From: Leishmania martiniquensis | Lineage: Eukaryota; Euglenozoa; Kinetoplastea; Trypanosomatida; Trypanosomatidae | Assembly (NCBI RefSeq): GCF_017916325.1 | Contig: NC_090162.1 | Span: forward strand, 983,501 to 1,047,500 | DNA: 64,000 bases | Reading direction: 5' to 3' | In this document: one piece after another, positions 44,401 through 57,700 of the stretch | How the letters are laid out: every line of letters begins with the position of its first letter | Position numbering within the stretch: the stretch's first letter is position 1 | The notes under the pieces: model-generated | Told to the model about the DNA's origin: nothing | Seen by the model: the letters and a program-made list of their open reading frames with translations, nothing else | The model's database searches: none | Made by a program: the position numbers and the translations under genes

Positions 44401-45054
44401 TGCCGGCCTCCCCTTATTGCGGTCTGGTGCTCCAGTATTCGATATTCCCTCTTCGCGGCCCGTGCCGGCCTCCCCTTATTGCGGTCTGGTGCTCCAGTAT
44501 TCGATATTCCCTCTTCGCGGCCCGTGCCGGCCTCCCCTTATTGCGGTCTGGTGCTCCAGTATTCGATATTCCCTCTTCGCGGCCCGTGCCGGCCTCCCTT
44601 ATTGCGGTCTGGTGCTCCAGTATTCGATATTCCCTCTTCGCGGCCCGTGCCGGCCTCCCTTATTGCGGTCTGGTGCTCCAGTATTCGATATTCCCTCTTC
44701 GCGGCCCGTGCCGGCCTCCCCTTATTGCGGTCTGGTGCTCCAGTATTCGATATTCCCTCTTCGCGGCCCGTGCCGGCCTCCCCTTATTGCGGTCTGGTGC
44801 TCCAGTATTCGATATTCCCTCTTCGCGGCCCGTGCCGGCCTCCCTTATTGCGGTCTGGTGCTCCAGTATTCGATATTCCCTCTTCGCGGCCCGTGCCGGC
44901 CTCCCCTTATTGCGGTCTGGTGCTCCAGTATTCGATATTCCCTCTTCGCGGCCCGTGCCGGCCTCCCCTTATTGCGGTCTGGTGCTCCAGTATTCGATAT
45001 TCCCTCTTCGCGGCCCGTGCCGGCCTCCCCTTATTGCGGTCTGGTGCTCCAGTA

Positions 45055-45775
45055 TTCGATATTCCCTTTTCACGGCCCGTGCCGGCCTCCCCTTATTGCG
45101 GTCTGGTGCTCCAGTATTCGATATTCCCTCTTCACGGCCCGTGCCGGCCTCCCCTTATTGCGGTCTGGTGCTCCAGTATTCGATATTCCCTTTTCGCGGC
45201 CCGTGCCGGCCTCCCCTTATTGCGGTCTGGTGCTCCAGTATTCGATATTCCCTCTTCGCGGCCCGTGCCGGCCTCCCCTTATTGCGGTCTGGTGCTCCAG
45301 TATTCGATATTCCCTCTTCGCGGCCCGTGCCGGCCTCCCCTTATTGCGGTCTGGTGCTCCAGTATTCGATATTCCCTCTTCGCGGCCCGTGCCGGCCTCC
45401 CCTTATTGCGGTCTGGTGCTCCAGTATTCGATATTCCCTCTTCGCGGCCCGTGCCGGCCTCCCCTTATTGCGGTCTGGTGCTCCAGTATTCGATATTCCC
45501 TTTTCGCGGCCCGTGCCGGCCTCCCCTTATTGCGGTCTGGTGCTCCAGTATTCGATATTCCCTTTTCGCGGCCCGTGCCGGCCTCCCCTTATTGCGGTCT
45601 GGTGCTCCAGTATTCGATATTCCCTTTTCACGGCCCGTGCCGGCCTCCCCTTATTGCGGTCTGGTGCTCCAGTATTCGATATTCCCTTTTCGCGGCCCGT
45701 GCCGGCCTCCCCTTATTGCGGTCTGGTGCTCCAGTATTCGATATTCCCTTTTCACGGCCCGTGCCGGCCTCCCCT
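45055..45775. repeat. Satellite sub-block rich in CTTTTC units
   Basis: Within about 0.7 kb roughly eight units carry CTTTTCA or CTTTTCG in place of CTCTTCG, the variants that mark the left edge of the array. A smaller cluster lies at about 54440-54660, and scattered single units at about 37570, 40610-42850 and 63020-63090. Confidence 0.8.
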
Positions 45776-48700
45776 TATTGCGGTCTGGTGCTCCAGTATT
45801 CGATATTCCCTCTTCGCGGCCCGTGCCGGCCTCCCCTTATTGCGGTCTGGTGCTCCAGTATTCGATATTCCCTCTTCGCGGCCCGTGCCGGCCTCCCCTT
45901 ATTGCGGTCTGGTGCTCCAGTATTCGATATTCCCTCTTCGCGGCCCGTGCCGGCCTCCCCTTATTGCGGTCTGGTGCTCCAGTATTCGATATTCCCTCTT
46001 CGCGGCCCGTGCCGGCCTCCCCTTATTGCGGTCTGGTGCTCCAGTATTCGATATTCCCTCTTCGCGGCCCGTGCCGGCCTCCCTTATTGCGGTCTGGTGC
46101 TCCAGTATTCGATATTCCCTCTTCGCGGCCCGTGCCGGCCTCCCTTATTGCGGTCTGGTGCTCCAGTATTCGATATTCCCTCTTCGCGGCCCGTGCCGGC
46201 CTCCCTTATTGCGGTCTGGTGCTCCAGTATTCGATATTCCCTCTTCGCGGCCCGTGCCGGCCTCCCCTTATTGCGGTCTGGTGCTCCAGTATTCGATATT
46301 CCCTCTTCGCGGCCCGTGCCGGCCTCCCCTTATTGCGGTCTGGTGCTCCAGTATTCGATATTCCCTCTTCGCGGCCCGTGCCGGCCTCCCTTATTGCGGT
46401 CTGGTGCTCCAGTATTCGATATTCCCTCTTCGCGGCCCGTGCCGGCCTCCCCTTATTGCGGTCTGGTGCTCCAGTATTCGATATTCCTCTTCGCGGCCCG
46501 TGCCGGCCTCCCCTTATTGCGGTCTGGTGCTCCAGTATTCGATATTCCCTCTTCGCGGCCCGTGCCGGCCTCCCCTTATTGCGGTCTGGTGCTCCAGTAT
46601 TCGATATTCCCTCTTCGCGGCCCGTGCCGGCCTCCCTTATTGCGGTCTGGTGCTCCAGTATTCGATATTCCCTCTTCGCGGCCCGTGCCGGCCTCCCCTT
46701 ATTGCGGTCTGGTGCTCCAGTATTCGATATTCCCTCTTCGCGGCCCGTGCCGGCCTCCCCTTATTGCGGTCTGGTGCTCCAGTATTCGATATTCCTCTTC
46801 GCGGCCCGTGCCGGCCTCCCCTTATTGCGGTCTGGTGCTCCAGTATTCGATATTCCCTCTTCGCGGCCCGTGCCGGCCTCCCCTTATTGCGGTCTGGTGC
46901 TCCAGTATTCGATATTCCCTCTTCGCGGCCCGTGCCGGCCTCCCCTTATTGCGGTCTGGTGCTCCAGTATTCGATATTCCCTCTTCGCGGCCCGTGCCGG
47001 CCTCCCCTTATTGCGGTCTGGTGCTCCAGTATTCGATATTCCCTCTTCGCGGCCCGTGCCGGCCTCCCCTTATTGCGGTCTGGTGCTCCAGTATTCGATA
47101 TTCCCTCTTCGCGGCCCGTGCCGGCCTCCCCTTATTGCGGTCTGGTGCTCCAGTATTCGATATTCCTCTTCGCGGCCCGTGCCGGCCTCCCCTTATTGCG
47201 GTCTGGTGCTCCAGTATTCGATATTCCCTCTTCGCGGCCCGTGCCGGCCTCCCCTTATTGCGGTCTGGTGCTCCAGTATTCGATATTCCCTCTTCGCGGC
47301 CCGTGCCGGCCTCCCCTTATTGCGGTCTGGTGCTCCAGTATTCGATATTCCCTCTTCGCGGCCCGTGCCGGCCTCCCCTTATTGCGGTCTGGTGCTCCAG
47401 TATTCGATATTCCCTCTTCGCGGCCCGTGCCGGCCTCCCCTTATTGCGGTCTGGTGCTCCAGTATTCGATATTCCTCTTCGCGGCCCGTGCCGGCCTCCC
47501 CTTATTGCGGTCTGGTGCTCCAGTATTCGATATTCCCTCTTCGCGGCCCGTGCCGGCCTCCCCTTATTGCGGTCTGGTGCTCCAGTATTCGATATTCCCT
47601 CTTCGCGGCCCGTGCCGGCCTCCCTTATTGCGGTCTGGTGCTCCAGTATTCGATATTCCCTCTTCGCGGCCCGTGCCGGCCTCCCCTTATTGCGGTCTGG
47701 TGCTCCAGTATTCGATATTCCCTCTTCGCGGCCCGTGCCGGCCTCCCCTTATTGCGGTCTGGTGCTCCAGTATTCGATATTCCCTCTTCGCGGCCCGTGC
47801 CGGCCTCCCCTTATTGCGGTCTGGTGCTCCAGTATTCGATATTCCTCTTCGCGGCCCGTGCCGGCCTCCCCTTATTGCGGTCTGGTGCTCCAGTATTCGA
47901 TATTCCCTCTTCGCGGCCCGTGCCGGCCTCCCCTTATTGCGGTCTGGTGCTCCAGTATTCGATATTCCCTCTTCGCGGCCCGTGCCGGCCTCCCCTTATT
48001 GCGGTCTGGTGCTCCAGTATTCGATATTCCCTCTTCGCGGCCCGTGCCGGCCTCCCCTTATTGCGGTCTGGTGCTCCAGTATTCGATATTCCCTCTTCGC
48101 GGCCCGTGCCGGCCTCCCCTTATTGCGGTCTGGTGCTCCAGTATTCGATATTCCCTCTTCGCGGCCCGTGCCGGCCTCCCCTTATTGCGGTCTGGTGCTC
48201 CAGTATTCGATATTCCCTCTTCGCGGCCCGTGCCGGCCTCCCCTTATTGCGGTCTGGTGCTCCAGTATTCGATATTCCCTCTTCGCGGCCCGTGCCGGCC
48301 TCCCCTTATTGCGGTCTGGTGCTCCAGTATTCGATATTCCCTCTTCGCGGCCCGTGCCGGCCTCCCCTTATTGCGGTCTGGTGCTCCAGTATTCGATATT
48401 CCCTCTTCGCGGCCCGTGCCGGCCTCCCCTTATTGCGGTCTGGTGCTCCAGTATTCGATATTCCCTCTTCGCGGCCCGTGCCGGCCTCCCCTTATTGCGG
48501 TCTGGTGCTCCAGTATTCGATATTCCTCTTCGCGGCCCGTGCCGGCCTCCCTTATTGCGGTCTGGTGCTCCAGTATTCGATATTCCCTCTTCGCGGCCCG
48601 TGCCGGCCTCCCCTTATTGCGGTCTGGTGCTCCAGTATTCGATATTCCCTCTTCGCGGCCCGTGCCGGCCTCCCCTTATTGCGGTCTGGTGCTCCAGTAT

Positions 48701-51700
48701 TCGATATTCCCTCTTCGCGGCCCGTGCCGGCCTCCCCTTATTGCGGTCTGGTGCTCCAGTATTCGATATTCCCTCTTCGCGGCCCGTGCCGGCCTCCCCT
48801 TATTGCGGTCTGGTGCTCCAGTATTCGATATTCCCTCTTCGCGGCCCGTGCCGGCCTCCCCTTATTGCGGTCTGGTGCTCCAGTATTCGATATTCCCTCT
48901 TCGCGGCCCGTGCCGGCCTCCCCTTATTGCGGTCTGGTGCTCCAGTATTCGATATTCCCTCTTCGCGGCCCGTGCCGGCCTCCCCTTATTGCGGTCTGGT
49001 GCTCCAGTATTCGATATTCCCTCTTCGCGGCCCGTGCCGGCCTCCCCTTATTGCGGTCTGGTGCTCCAGTATTCGATATTCCCTCTTCGCGGCCCGTGCC
49101 GGCCTCCCCTTATTGCGGTCTGGTGCTCCAGTATTCGATATTCCCTCTTCGCGGCCCGTGCCGGCCTCCCCTTATTGCGGTCTGGTGCTCCAGTATTCGA
49201 TATTCCCTCTTCGCGGCCCGTGCCGGCCTCCCCTTATTGCGGTCTGGTGCTCCAGTATTCGATATTCCCTCTTCGCGGCCCGTGCCGGCCTCCCCTTATT
49301 GCGGTCTGGTGCTCCAGTATTCGATATTCCTCTTCGCGGCCCGTGCCGGCCTCCCTTATTGCGGTCTGGTGCTCCAGTATTCGATATTCCTCTTCGCGGC
49401 CCGTGCCGGCCTCCCCTTATTGCGGTCTGGTGCTCCAGTATTCGATATTCCTCTTCGCGGCCCGTGCCGGCCTCCCCTTATTGCGGTCTGGTGCTCCAGT
49501 ATTCGATATTCCCTCTTCGCGGCCCGTGCCGGCCTCCCCTTATTGCGGTCTGGTGCTCCAGTATTCGATATTCCCTCTTCGCGGCCCGTGCCGGCCTCCC
49601 CTTATTGCGGTCTGGTGCTCCAGTATTCGATATTCCTCTTCGCGGCCCGTGCCGGCCTCCCTTATTGCGGTCTGGTGCTCCAGTATTCGATATTCCCTCT
49701 TCGCGGCCCGTGCCGGCCTCCCCTTATTGCGGTCTGGTGCTCCAGTATTCGATATTCCCTCTTCGCGGCCCGTGCCGGCCTCCCTTATTGCGGTCTGGTG
49801 CTCCAGTATTCGATATTCCCTCTTCGCGGCCCGTGCCGGCCTCCCCTTATTGCGGTCTGGTGCTCCAGTATTCGATATTCCTCTTCGCGGCCCGTGCCGG
49901 CCTCCCCTTATTGCGGTCTGGTGCTCCAGTATTCGATATTCCCTCTTCGCGGCCCGTGCCGGCCTCCCCTTATTGCGGTCTGGTGCTCCAGTATTCGATA
50001 TTCCCTCTTCGCGGCCCGTGCCGGCCTCCCCTTATTGCGGTCTGGTGCTCCAGTATTCGATATTCCCTCTTCGCGGCCCGTGCCGGCCTCCCCTTATTGC
50101 GGTCTGGTGCTCCAGTATTCGATATTCCCTCTTCGCGGCCCGTGCCGGCCTCCCCTTATTGCGGTCTGGTGCTCCAGTATTCGATATTCCCTCTTCGCGG
50201 CCCGTGCCGGCCTCCCCTTATTGCGGTCTGGTGCTCCAGTATTCGATATTCCTCTTCGCGGCCCGTGCCGGCCTCCCCTTATTGCGGTCTGGTGCTCCAG
50301 TATTCGATATTCCCTCTTCGCGGCCCGTGCCGGCCTCCCCTTATTGCGGTCTGGTGCTCCAGTATTCGATATTCCTCTTCGCGGCCCGTGCCGGCCTCCC
50401 CTTATTGCGGTCTGGTGCTCCAGTATTCGATATTCCCTCTTCGCGGCCCGTGCCGGCCTCCCCTTATTGCGGTCTGGTGCTCCAGTATTCGATATTCCTC
50501 TTCGCGGCCCGTGCCGGCCTCCCCTTATTGCGGTCTGGTGCTCCAGTATTCGATATTCCCTCTTCGCGGCCCGTGCCGGCCTCCCCTTATTGCGGTCTGG
50601 TGCTCCAGTATTCGATATTCCCTCTTCGCGGCCCGTGCCGGCCTCCCCTTATTGCGGTCTGGTGCTCCAGTATTCGATATTCCTCTTCGCGGCCCGTGCC
50701 GGCCTCCCCTTATTGCGGTCTGGTGCTCCAGTATTCGATATTCCTCTTCGCGGCCCGTGCCGGCCTCCCCTTATTGCGGTCTGGTGCTCCAGTATTCGAT
50801 ATTCCTCTTCGCGGCCCGTGCCGGCCTCCCCTTATTGCGGTCTGGTGCTCCAGTATTCGATATTCCCTCTTCGCGGCCCGTGCCGGCCTCCCTTATTGCG
50901 GTCTGGTGCTCCAGTATTCGATATTCCCTCTTCGCGGCCCGTGCCGGCCTCCCCTTATTGCGGTCTGGTGCTCCAGTATTCGATATTCCTCTTCGCGGCC
51001 CGTGCCGGCCTCCCCTTATTGCGGTCTGGTGCTCCAGTATTCGATATTCCCTCTTCGCGGCCCGTGCCGGCCTCCCCTTATTGCGGTCTGGTGCTCCAGT
51101 ATTCGATATTCCCTCTTCGCGGCCCGTGCCGGCCTCCCCTTATTGCGGTCTGGTGCTCCAGTATTCGATATTCCTCTTCGCGGCCCGTGCCGGCCTCCCC
51201 TTATTGCGGTCTGGTGCTCCAGTATTCGATATTCCTCTTCGCGGCCCGTGCCGGCCTCCCCTTATTGCGGTCTGGTGCTCCAGTATTCGATATTCCCTCT
51301 TCGCGGCCCGTGCCGGCCTCCCCTTATTGCGGTCTGGTGCTCCAGTATTCGATATTCCCTCTTCGCGGCCCGTGCCGGCCTCCCCTTATTGCGGTCTGGT
51401 GCTCCAGTATTCGATATTCCCTCTTCGCGGCCCGTGCCGGCCTCCCCTTATTGCGGTCTGGTGCTCCAGTATTCGATATTCCCTCTTCGCGGCCCGTGCC
51501 GGCCTCCCTTATTGCGGTCTGGTGCTCCAGTATTCGATATTCCCTCTTCGCGGCCCGTGCCGGCCTCCCCTTATTGCGGTCTGGTGCTCCAGTATTCGAT
51601 ATTCCCTCTTCGCGGCCCGTGCCGGCCTCCCCTTATTGCGGTCTGGTGCTCCAGTATTCGATATTCCCTCTTCACGGCCCGTGCCGGCCTCCCCTTATTG

Positions 51701-54700
51701 CGGTCTGGTGCTCCAGTATTCGATATTCCTCTTCGCGGCCCGTGCCGGCCTCCCCTTATTGCGGTCTGGTGCTCCAGTATTCGATATTCCCTCTTCGCGG
51801 CCCGTGCCGGCCTCCCCTTATTGCGGTCTGGTGCTCCAGTATTCGATATTCCCTCTTCGCGGCCCGTGCCGGCCTCCCCTTATTGCGGTCTGGTGCTCCA
51901 GTATTCGATATTCCCTCTTCGCGGCCCGTGCCGGCCTCCCCTTATTGCGGTCTGGTGCTCCAGTATTCGATATTCCCTCTTCGCGGCCCGTGCCGGCCTC
52001 CCCTTATTGCGGTCTGGTGCTCCAGTATTCGATATTCCCTCTTCGCGGCCCGTGCCGGCCTCCCCTTATTGCGGTCTGGTGCTCCAGTATTCGATATTCC
52101 CTCTTCGCGGCCCGTGCCGGCCTCCCCTTATTGCGGTCTGGTGCTCCAGTATTCGATATTCCCTCTTCGCGGCCCGTGCCGGCCTCCCCTTATTGCGGTC
52201 TGGTGCTCCAGTATTCGATATTCCCTCTTCGCGGCCCGTGCCGGCCTCCCCTTATTGCGGTCTGGTGCTCCAGTATTCGATATTCCCTCTTCGCGGCCCG
52301 TGCCGGCCTCCCCTTATTGCGGTCTGGTGCTCCAGTATTCGATATTCCCTCTTCGCGGCCCGTGCCGGCCTCCCCTTATTGCGGTCTGGTGCTCCAGTAT
52401 TCGATATTCCCTCTTCGCGGCCCGTGCCGGCCTCCCCTTATTGCGGTCTGGTGCTCCAGTATTCGATATTCCCTCTTCGCGGCCCGTGCCGGCCTCCCCT
52501 TATTGCGGTCTGGTGCTCCAGTATTCGATATTCCTCTTCGCGGCCCGTGCCGGCCTCCCTTATTGCGGTCTGGTGCTCCAGTATTCGATATTCCCTCTTC
52601 GCGGCCCGTGCCGGCCTCCCCTTATTGCGGTCTGGTGCTCCAGTATTCGATATTCCTCTTCGCGGCCCGTGCCGGCCTCCCCTTATTGCGGTCTGGTGCT
52701 CCAGTATTCGATATTCCCTCTTCGCGGCCCGTGCCGGCCTCCCCTTATTGCGGTCTGGTGCTCCAGTATTCGATATTCCTCTTCGCGGCCCGTGCCGGCC
52801 TCCCCTTATTGCGGTCTGGTGCTCCAGTATTCGATATTCCCTCTTCGCGGCCCGTGCCGGCCTCCCTTATTGCGGTCTGGTGCTCCAGTATTCGATATTC
52901 CCTCTTCGCGGCCCGTGCCGGCCTCCCCTTATTGCGGTCTGGTGCTCCAGTATTCGATATTCCCTCTTCGCGGCCCGTGCCGGCCTCCCTTATTGCGGTC
53001 TGGTGCTCCAGTATTCGATATTCCCTCTTCGCGGCCCGTGCCGGCCTCCCCTTATTGCGGTCTGGTGCTCCAGTATTCGATATTCCCTCTTCGCGGCCCG
53101 TGCCGGCCTCCCCTTATTGCGGTCTGGTGCTCCAGTATTCGATATTCCCTCTTCGCGGCCCGTGCCGGCCTCCCCTTATTGCGGTCTGGTGCTCCAGTAT
53201 TCGATATTCCTCTTCGCGGCCCGTGCCGGCCTCCCCTTATTGCGGTCTGGTGCTCCAGTATTCGATATTCCTCTTCGCGGCCCGTGCCGGCCTCCCCTTA
53301 TTGCGGTCTGGTGCTCCAGTATTCGATATTCCCTCTTCGCGGCCCGTGCCGGCCTCCCCTTATTGCGGTCTGGTGCTCCAGTATTCGATATTCCCTCTTC
53401 GCGGCCCGTGCCGGCCTCCCCTTATTGCGGTCTGGTGCTCCAGTATTCGATATTCCCTCTTCGCGGCCCGTGCCGGCCTCCCCTTATTGCGGTCTGGTGC
53501 TCCAGTATTCGATATTCCCTCTTCGCGGCCCGTGCCGGCCTCCCCTTATTGCGGTCTGGTGCTCCAGTATTCGATATTCCCTCTTCGCGGCCCGTGCCGG
53601 CCTCCCCTTATTGCGGTCTGGTGCTCCAGTATTCGATATTCCTCTTCGCGGCCCGTGCCGGCCTCCCCTTATTGCGGTCTGGTGCTCCAGTATTCGATAT
53701 TCCCTCTTCGCGGCCCGTGCCGGCCTCCCCTTATTGCGGTCTGGTGCTCCAGTATTCGATATTCCCTCTTCGCGGCCCGTGCCGGCCTCCCTTATTGCGG
53801 TCTGGTGCTCCAGTATTCGATATTCCCTCTTCGCGGCCCGTGCCGGCCTCCCCTTATTGCGGTCTGGTGCTCCAGTATTCGATATTCCCTCTTCGCGGCC
53901 CGTGCCGGCCTCCCCTTATTGCGGTCTGGTGCTCCAGTATTCGATATTCCCTCTTCGCGGCCCGTGCCGGCCTCCCCTTATTGCGGTCTGGTGCTCCAGT
54001 ATTCGATATTCCCTCTTCGCGGCCCGTGCCGGCCTCCCCTTATTGCGGTCTGGTGCTCCAGTATTCGATATTCCCTCTTCGCGGCCCGTGCCGGCCTCCC
54101 CTTATTGCGGTCTGGTGCTCCAGTATTCGATATTCCCTCTTCGCGGCCCGTGCCGGCCTCCCCTTATTGCGGTCTGGTGCTCCAGTATTCGATATTCCCT
54201 CTTCGCGGCCCGTGCCGGCCTCCCCTTATTGCGGTCTGGTGCTCCAGTATTCGATATTCCCTCTTCGCGGCCCGTGCCGGCCTCCCCTTATTGCGGTCTG
54301 GTGCTCCAGTATTCGATATTCCCTCTTCGCGGCCCGTGCCGGCCTCCCCTTATTGCGGTCTGGTGCTCCAGTATTCGATATTCCCTCTTCGCGGCCCGTG
54401 CCGGCCTCCCCTTATTGCGGTCTGGTGCTCCAGTATTCGATATTCCCTCTTCACGGCCCGTGCCGGCCTCCCCTTATTGCGGTCTGGTGCTCCAGTATTC
54501 GATATTCCCTTTTCGCGGCCCGTGCCGGCCTCCCCTTATTGCGGTCTGGTGCTCCAGTATTCGATATTCCCTTTTCGCGGCCCGTGCCGGCCTCCCCTTA
54601 TTGCGGTCTGGTGCTCCAGTATTCGATATTCCCTTTTCGCGGCCCGTGCCGGCCTCCCCTTATTGCGGTCTGGTGCTCCAGTATTCGATATTCCCTCTTC

Positions 54701-57700
54701 GCGGCCCGTGCCGGCCTCCCCTTATTGCGGTCTGGTGCTCCAGTATTCGATATTCCCTCTTCGCGGCCCGTGCCGGCCTCCCCTTATTGCGGTCTGGTGC
54801 TCCAGTATTCGATATTCCCTCTTCGCGGCCCGTGCCGGCCTCCCTTATTGCGGTCTGGTGCTCCAGTATTCGATATTCCCTCTTCGCGGCCCGTGCCGGC
54901 CTCCCCTTATTGCGGTCTGGTGCTCCAGTATTCGATATTCCCTCTTCGCGGCCCGTGCCGGCCTCCCTTATTGCGGTCTGGTGCTCCAGTATTCGATATT
55001 CCCTCTTCGCGGCCCGTGCCGGCCTCCCTTATTGCGGTCTGGTGCTCCAGTATTCGATATTCCCTCTTCGCGGCCCGTGCCGGCCTCCCCTTATTGCGGT
55101 CTGGTGCTCCAGTATTCGATATTCCCTCTTCGCGGCCCGTGCCGGCCTCCCCTTATTGCGGTCTGGTGCTCCAGTATTCGATATTCCCTCTTCGCGGCCC
55201 GTGCCGGCCTCCCCTTATTGCGGTCTGGTGCTCCAGTATTCGATATTCCCTCTTCGCGGCCCGTGCCGGCCTCCCCTTATTGCGGTCTGGTGCTCCAGTA
55301 TTCGATATTCCCTCTTCGCGGCCCGTGCCGGCCTCCCCTTATTGCGGTCTGGTGCTCCAGTATTCGATATTCCCTCTTCGCGGCCCGTGCCGGCCTCCCC
55401 TTATTGCGGTCTGGTGCTCCAGTATTCGATATTCCCTCTTCGCGGCCCGTGCCGGCCTCCCTTATTGCGGTCTGGTGCTCCAGTATTCGATATTCCCTCT
55501 TCGCGGCCCGTGCCGGCCTCCCCTTATTGCGGTCTGGTGCTCCAGTATTCGATATTCCCTCTTCGCGGCCCGTGCCGGCCTCCCCTTATTGCGGTCTGGT
55601 GCTCCAGTATTCGATATTCCCTCTTCGCGGCCCGTGCCGGCCTCCCCTTATTGCGGTCTGGTGCTCCAGTATTCGATATTCCCTCTTCGCGGCCCGTGCC
55701 GGCCTCCCCTTATTGCGGTCTGGTGCTCCAGTATTCGATATTCCCTCTTCGCGGCCCGTGCCGGCCTCCCCTTATTGCGGTCTGGTGCTCCAGTATTCGA
55801 TATTCCCTCTTCGCGGCCCGTGCCGGCCTCCCCTTATTGCGGTCTGGTGCTCCAGTATTCGATATTCCCTCTTCGCGGCCCGTGCCGGCCTCCCTTATTG
55901 CGGTCTGGTGCTCCAGTATTCGATATTCCCTCTTCGCGGCCCGTGCCGGCCTCCCCTTATTGCGGTCTGGTGCTCCAGTATTCGATATTCCCTCTTCGCG
56001 GCCCGTGCCGGCCTCCCCTTATTGCGGTCTGGTGCTCCAGTATTCGATATTCCCTCTTCGCGGCCCGTGCCGGCCTCCCCTTATTGCGGTCTGGTGCTCC
56101 AGTATTCGATATTCCCTCTTCGCGGCCCGTGCCGGCCTCCCCTTATTGCGGTCTGGTGCTCCAGTATTCGATATTCCCTCTTCGCGGCCCGTGCCGGCCT
56201 CCCCTTATTGCGGTCTGGTGCTCCAGTATTCGATATTCCCTCTTCGCGGCCCGTGCCGGCCTCCCTTATTGCGGTCTGGTGCTCCAGTATTCGATATTCC
56301 CTCTTCGCGGCCCGTGCCGGCCTCCCTTATTGCGGTCTGGTGCTCCAGTATTCGATATTCCCTCTTCGCGGCCCGTGCCGGCCTCCCCTTATTGCGGTCT
56401 GGTGCTCCAGTATTCGATATTCCCTCTTCGCGGCCCGTGCCGGCCTCCCCTTATTGCGGTCTGGTGCTCCAGTATTCGATATTCCCTCTTCGCGGCCCGT
56501 GCCGGCCTCCCCTTATTGCGGTCTGGTGCTCCAGTATTCGATATTCCCTCTTCGCGGCCCGTGCCGGCCTCCCTTATTGCGGTCTGGTGCTCCAGTATTC
56601 GATATTCCCTCTTCGCGGCCCGTGCCGGCCTCCCCTTATTGCGGTCTGGTGCTCCAGTATTCGATATTCCCTCTTCGCGGCCCGTGCCGGCCTCCCCTTA
56701 TTGCGGTCTGGTGCTCCAGTATTCGATATTCCCTCTTCGCGGCCCGTGCCGACCTCCCCTTATTGCGGTCTGGTGCTCCAGTATTCGATATTCCCTCTTC
56801 GCGGCCCGTGCCGGCCTCCCCTTATTGCGGTCTGGTGCTCCAGTATTCGATATTCCCTCTTCGCGGCCCGTGCCGACCTCCCCTTATTGCGGTCTGGTGC
56901 TCCAGTATTCGATATTCCCTCTTCGCGGCCCGTGCCGACCTCCCCTTATTGCGGTCTGGTGCTCCAGTATTCGATATTCCCTCTTCGCGGCCCGTGCCGG
57001 CCTCCCTTATTGCGGTCTGGTGCTCCAGTATTCGATATTCCCTCTTCGCGGCCCGTGCCGACCTCCCTTATTGCGGTCTGGTGCTCCAGTATTCGATATT
57101 CCCTCTTCGCGGCCCGTGCCGCCCTCCCTTATTGCGGTCTGGTGCTCCAGTATTCGATATTCCCTCTTCGCGGCCCGTGCCGGCCTCCCCTTATTGCGGT
57201 CTGGTGCTCCAGTATTCGATATTCCCTCTTCGCGGCCCGTGCCGGCCTCCCCTTATTGCGGTCTGGTGCTCCAGTATTCGATATTCCCTCTTCGCGGCCC
57301 GTGCCGGCCTCCCCTTATTGCGGTCTGGTGCTCCAGTATTCGATATTCCCTCTTCGCGGCCCGTGCCGGCCTCCCCTTATTGCGGTCTGGTGCTCCAGTA
57401 TTCGATATTCCCTCTTCGCGGCCCGTGCCGACCTCCCCTTATTGCGGTCTGGTGCTCCAGTATTCGATATTCCCTCTTCGCGGCCCGTGCCGGCCTCCCC
57501 TTATTGCGGTCTGGTGCTCCAGTATTCGATATTCCCTCTTCGCGGCCCGTGCCGGCCTCCCTTATTGCGGTCTGGTGCTCCAGTATTCGATATTCCCTCT
57601 TCGCGGCCCGTGCCGGCCTCCCCTTATTGCGGTCTGGTGCTCCAGTATTCGATATTCCTCTTCGCGGCCCGTGCCGGCCTCCCCTTATTGCGGTCTGGTG

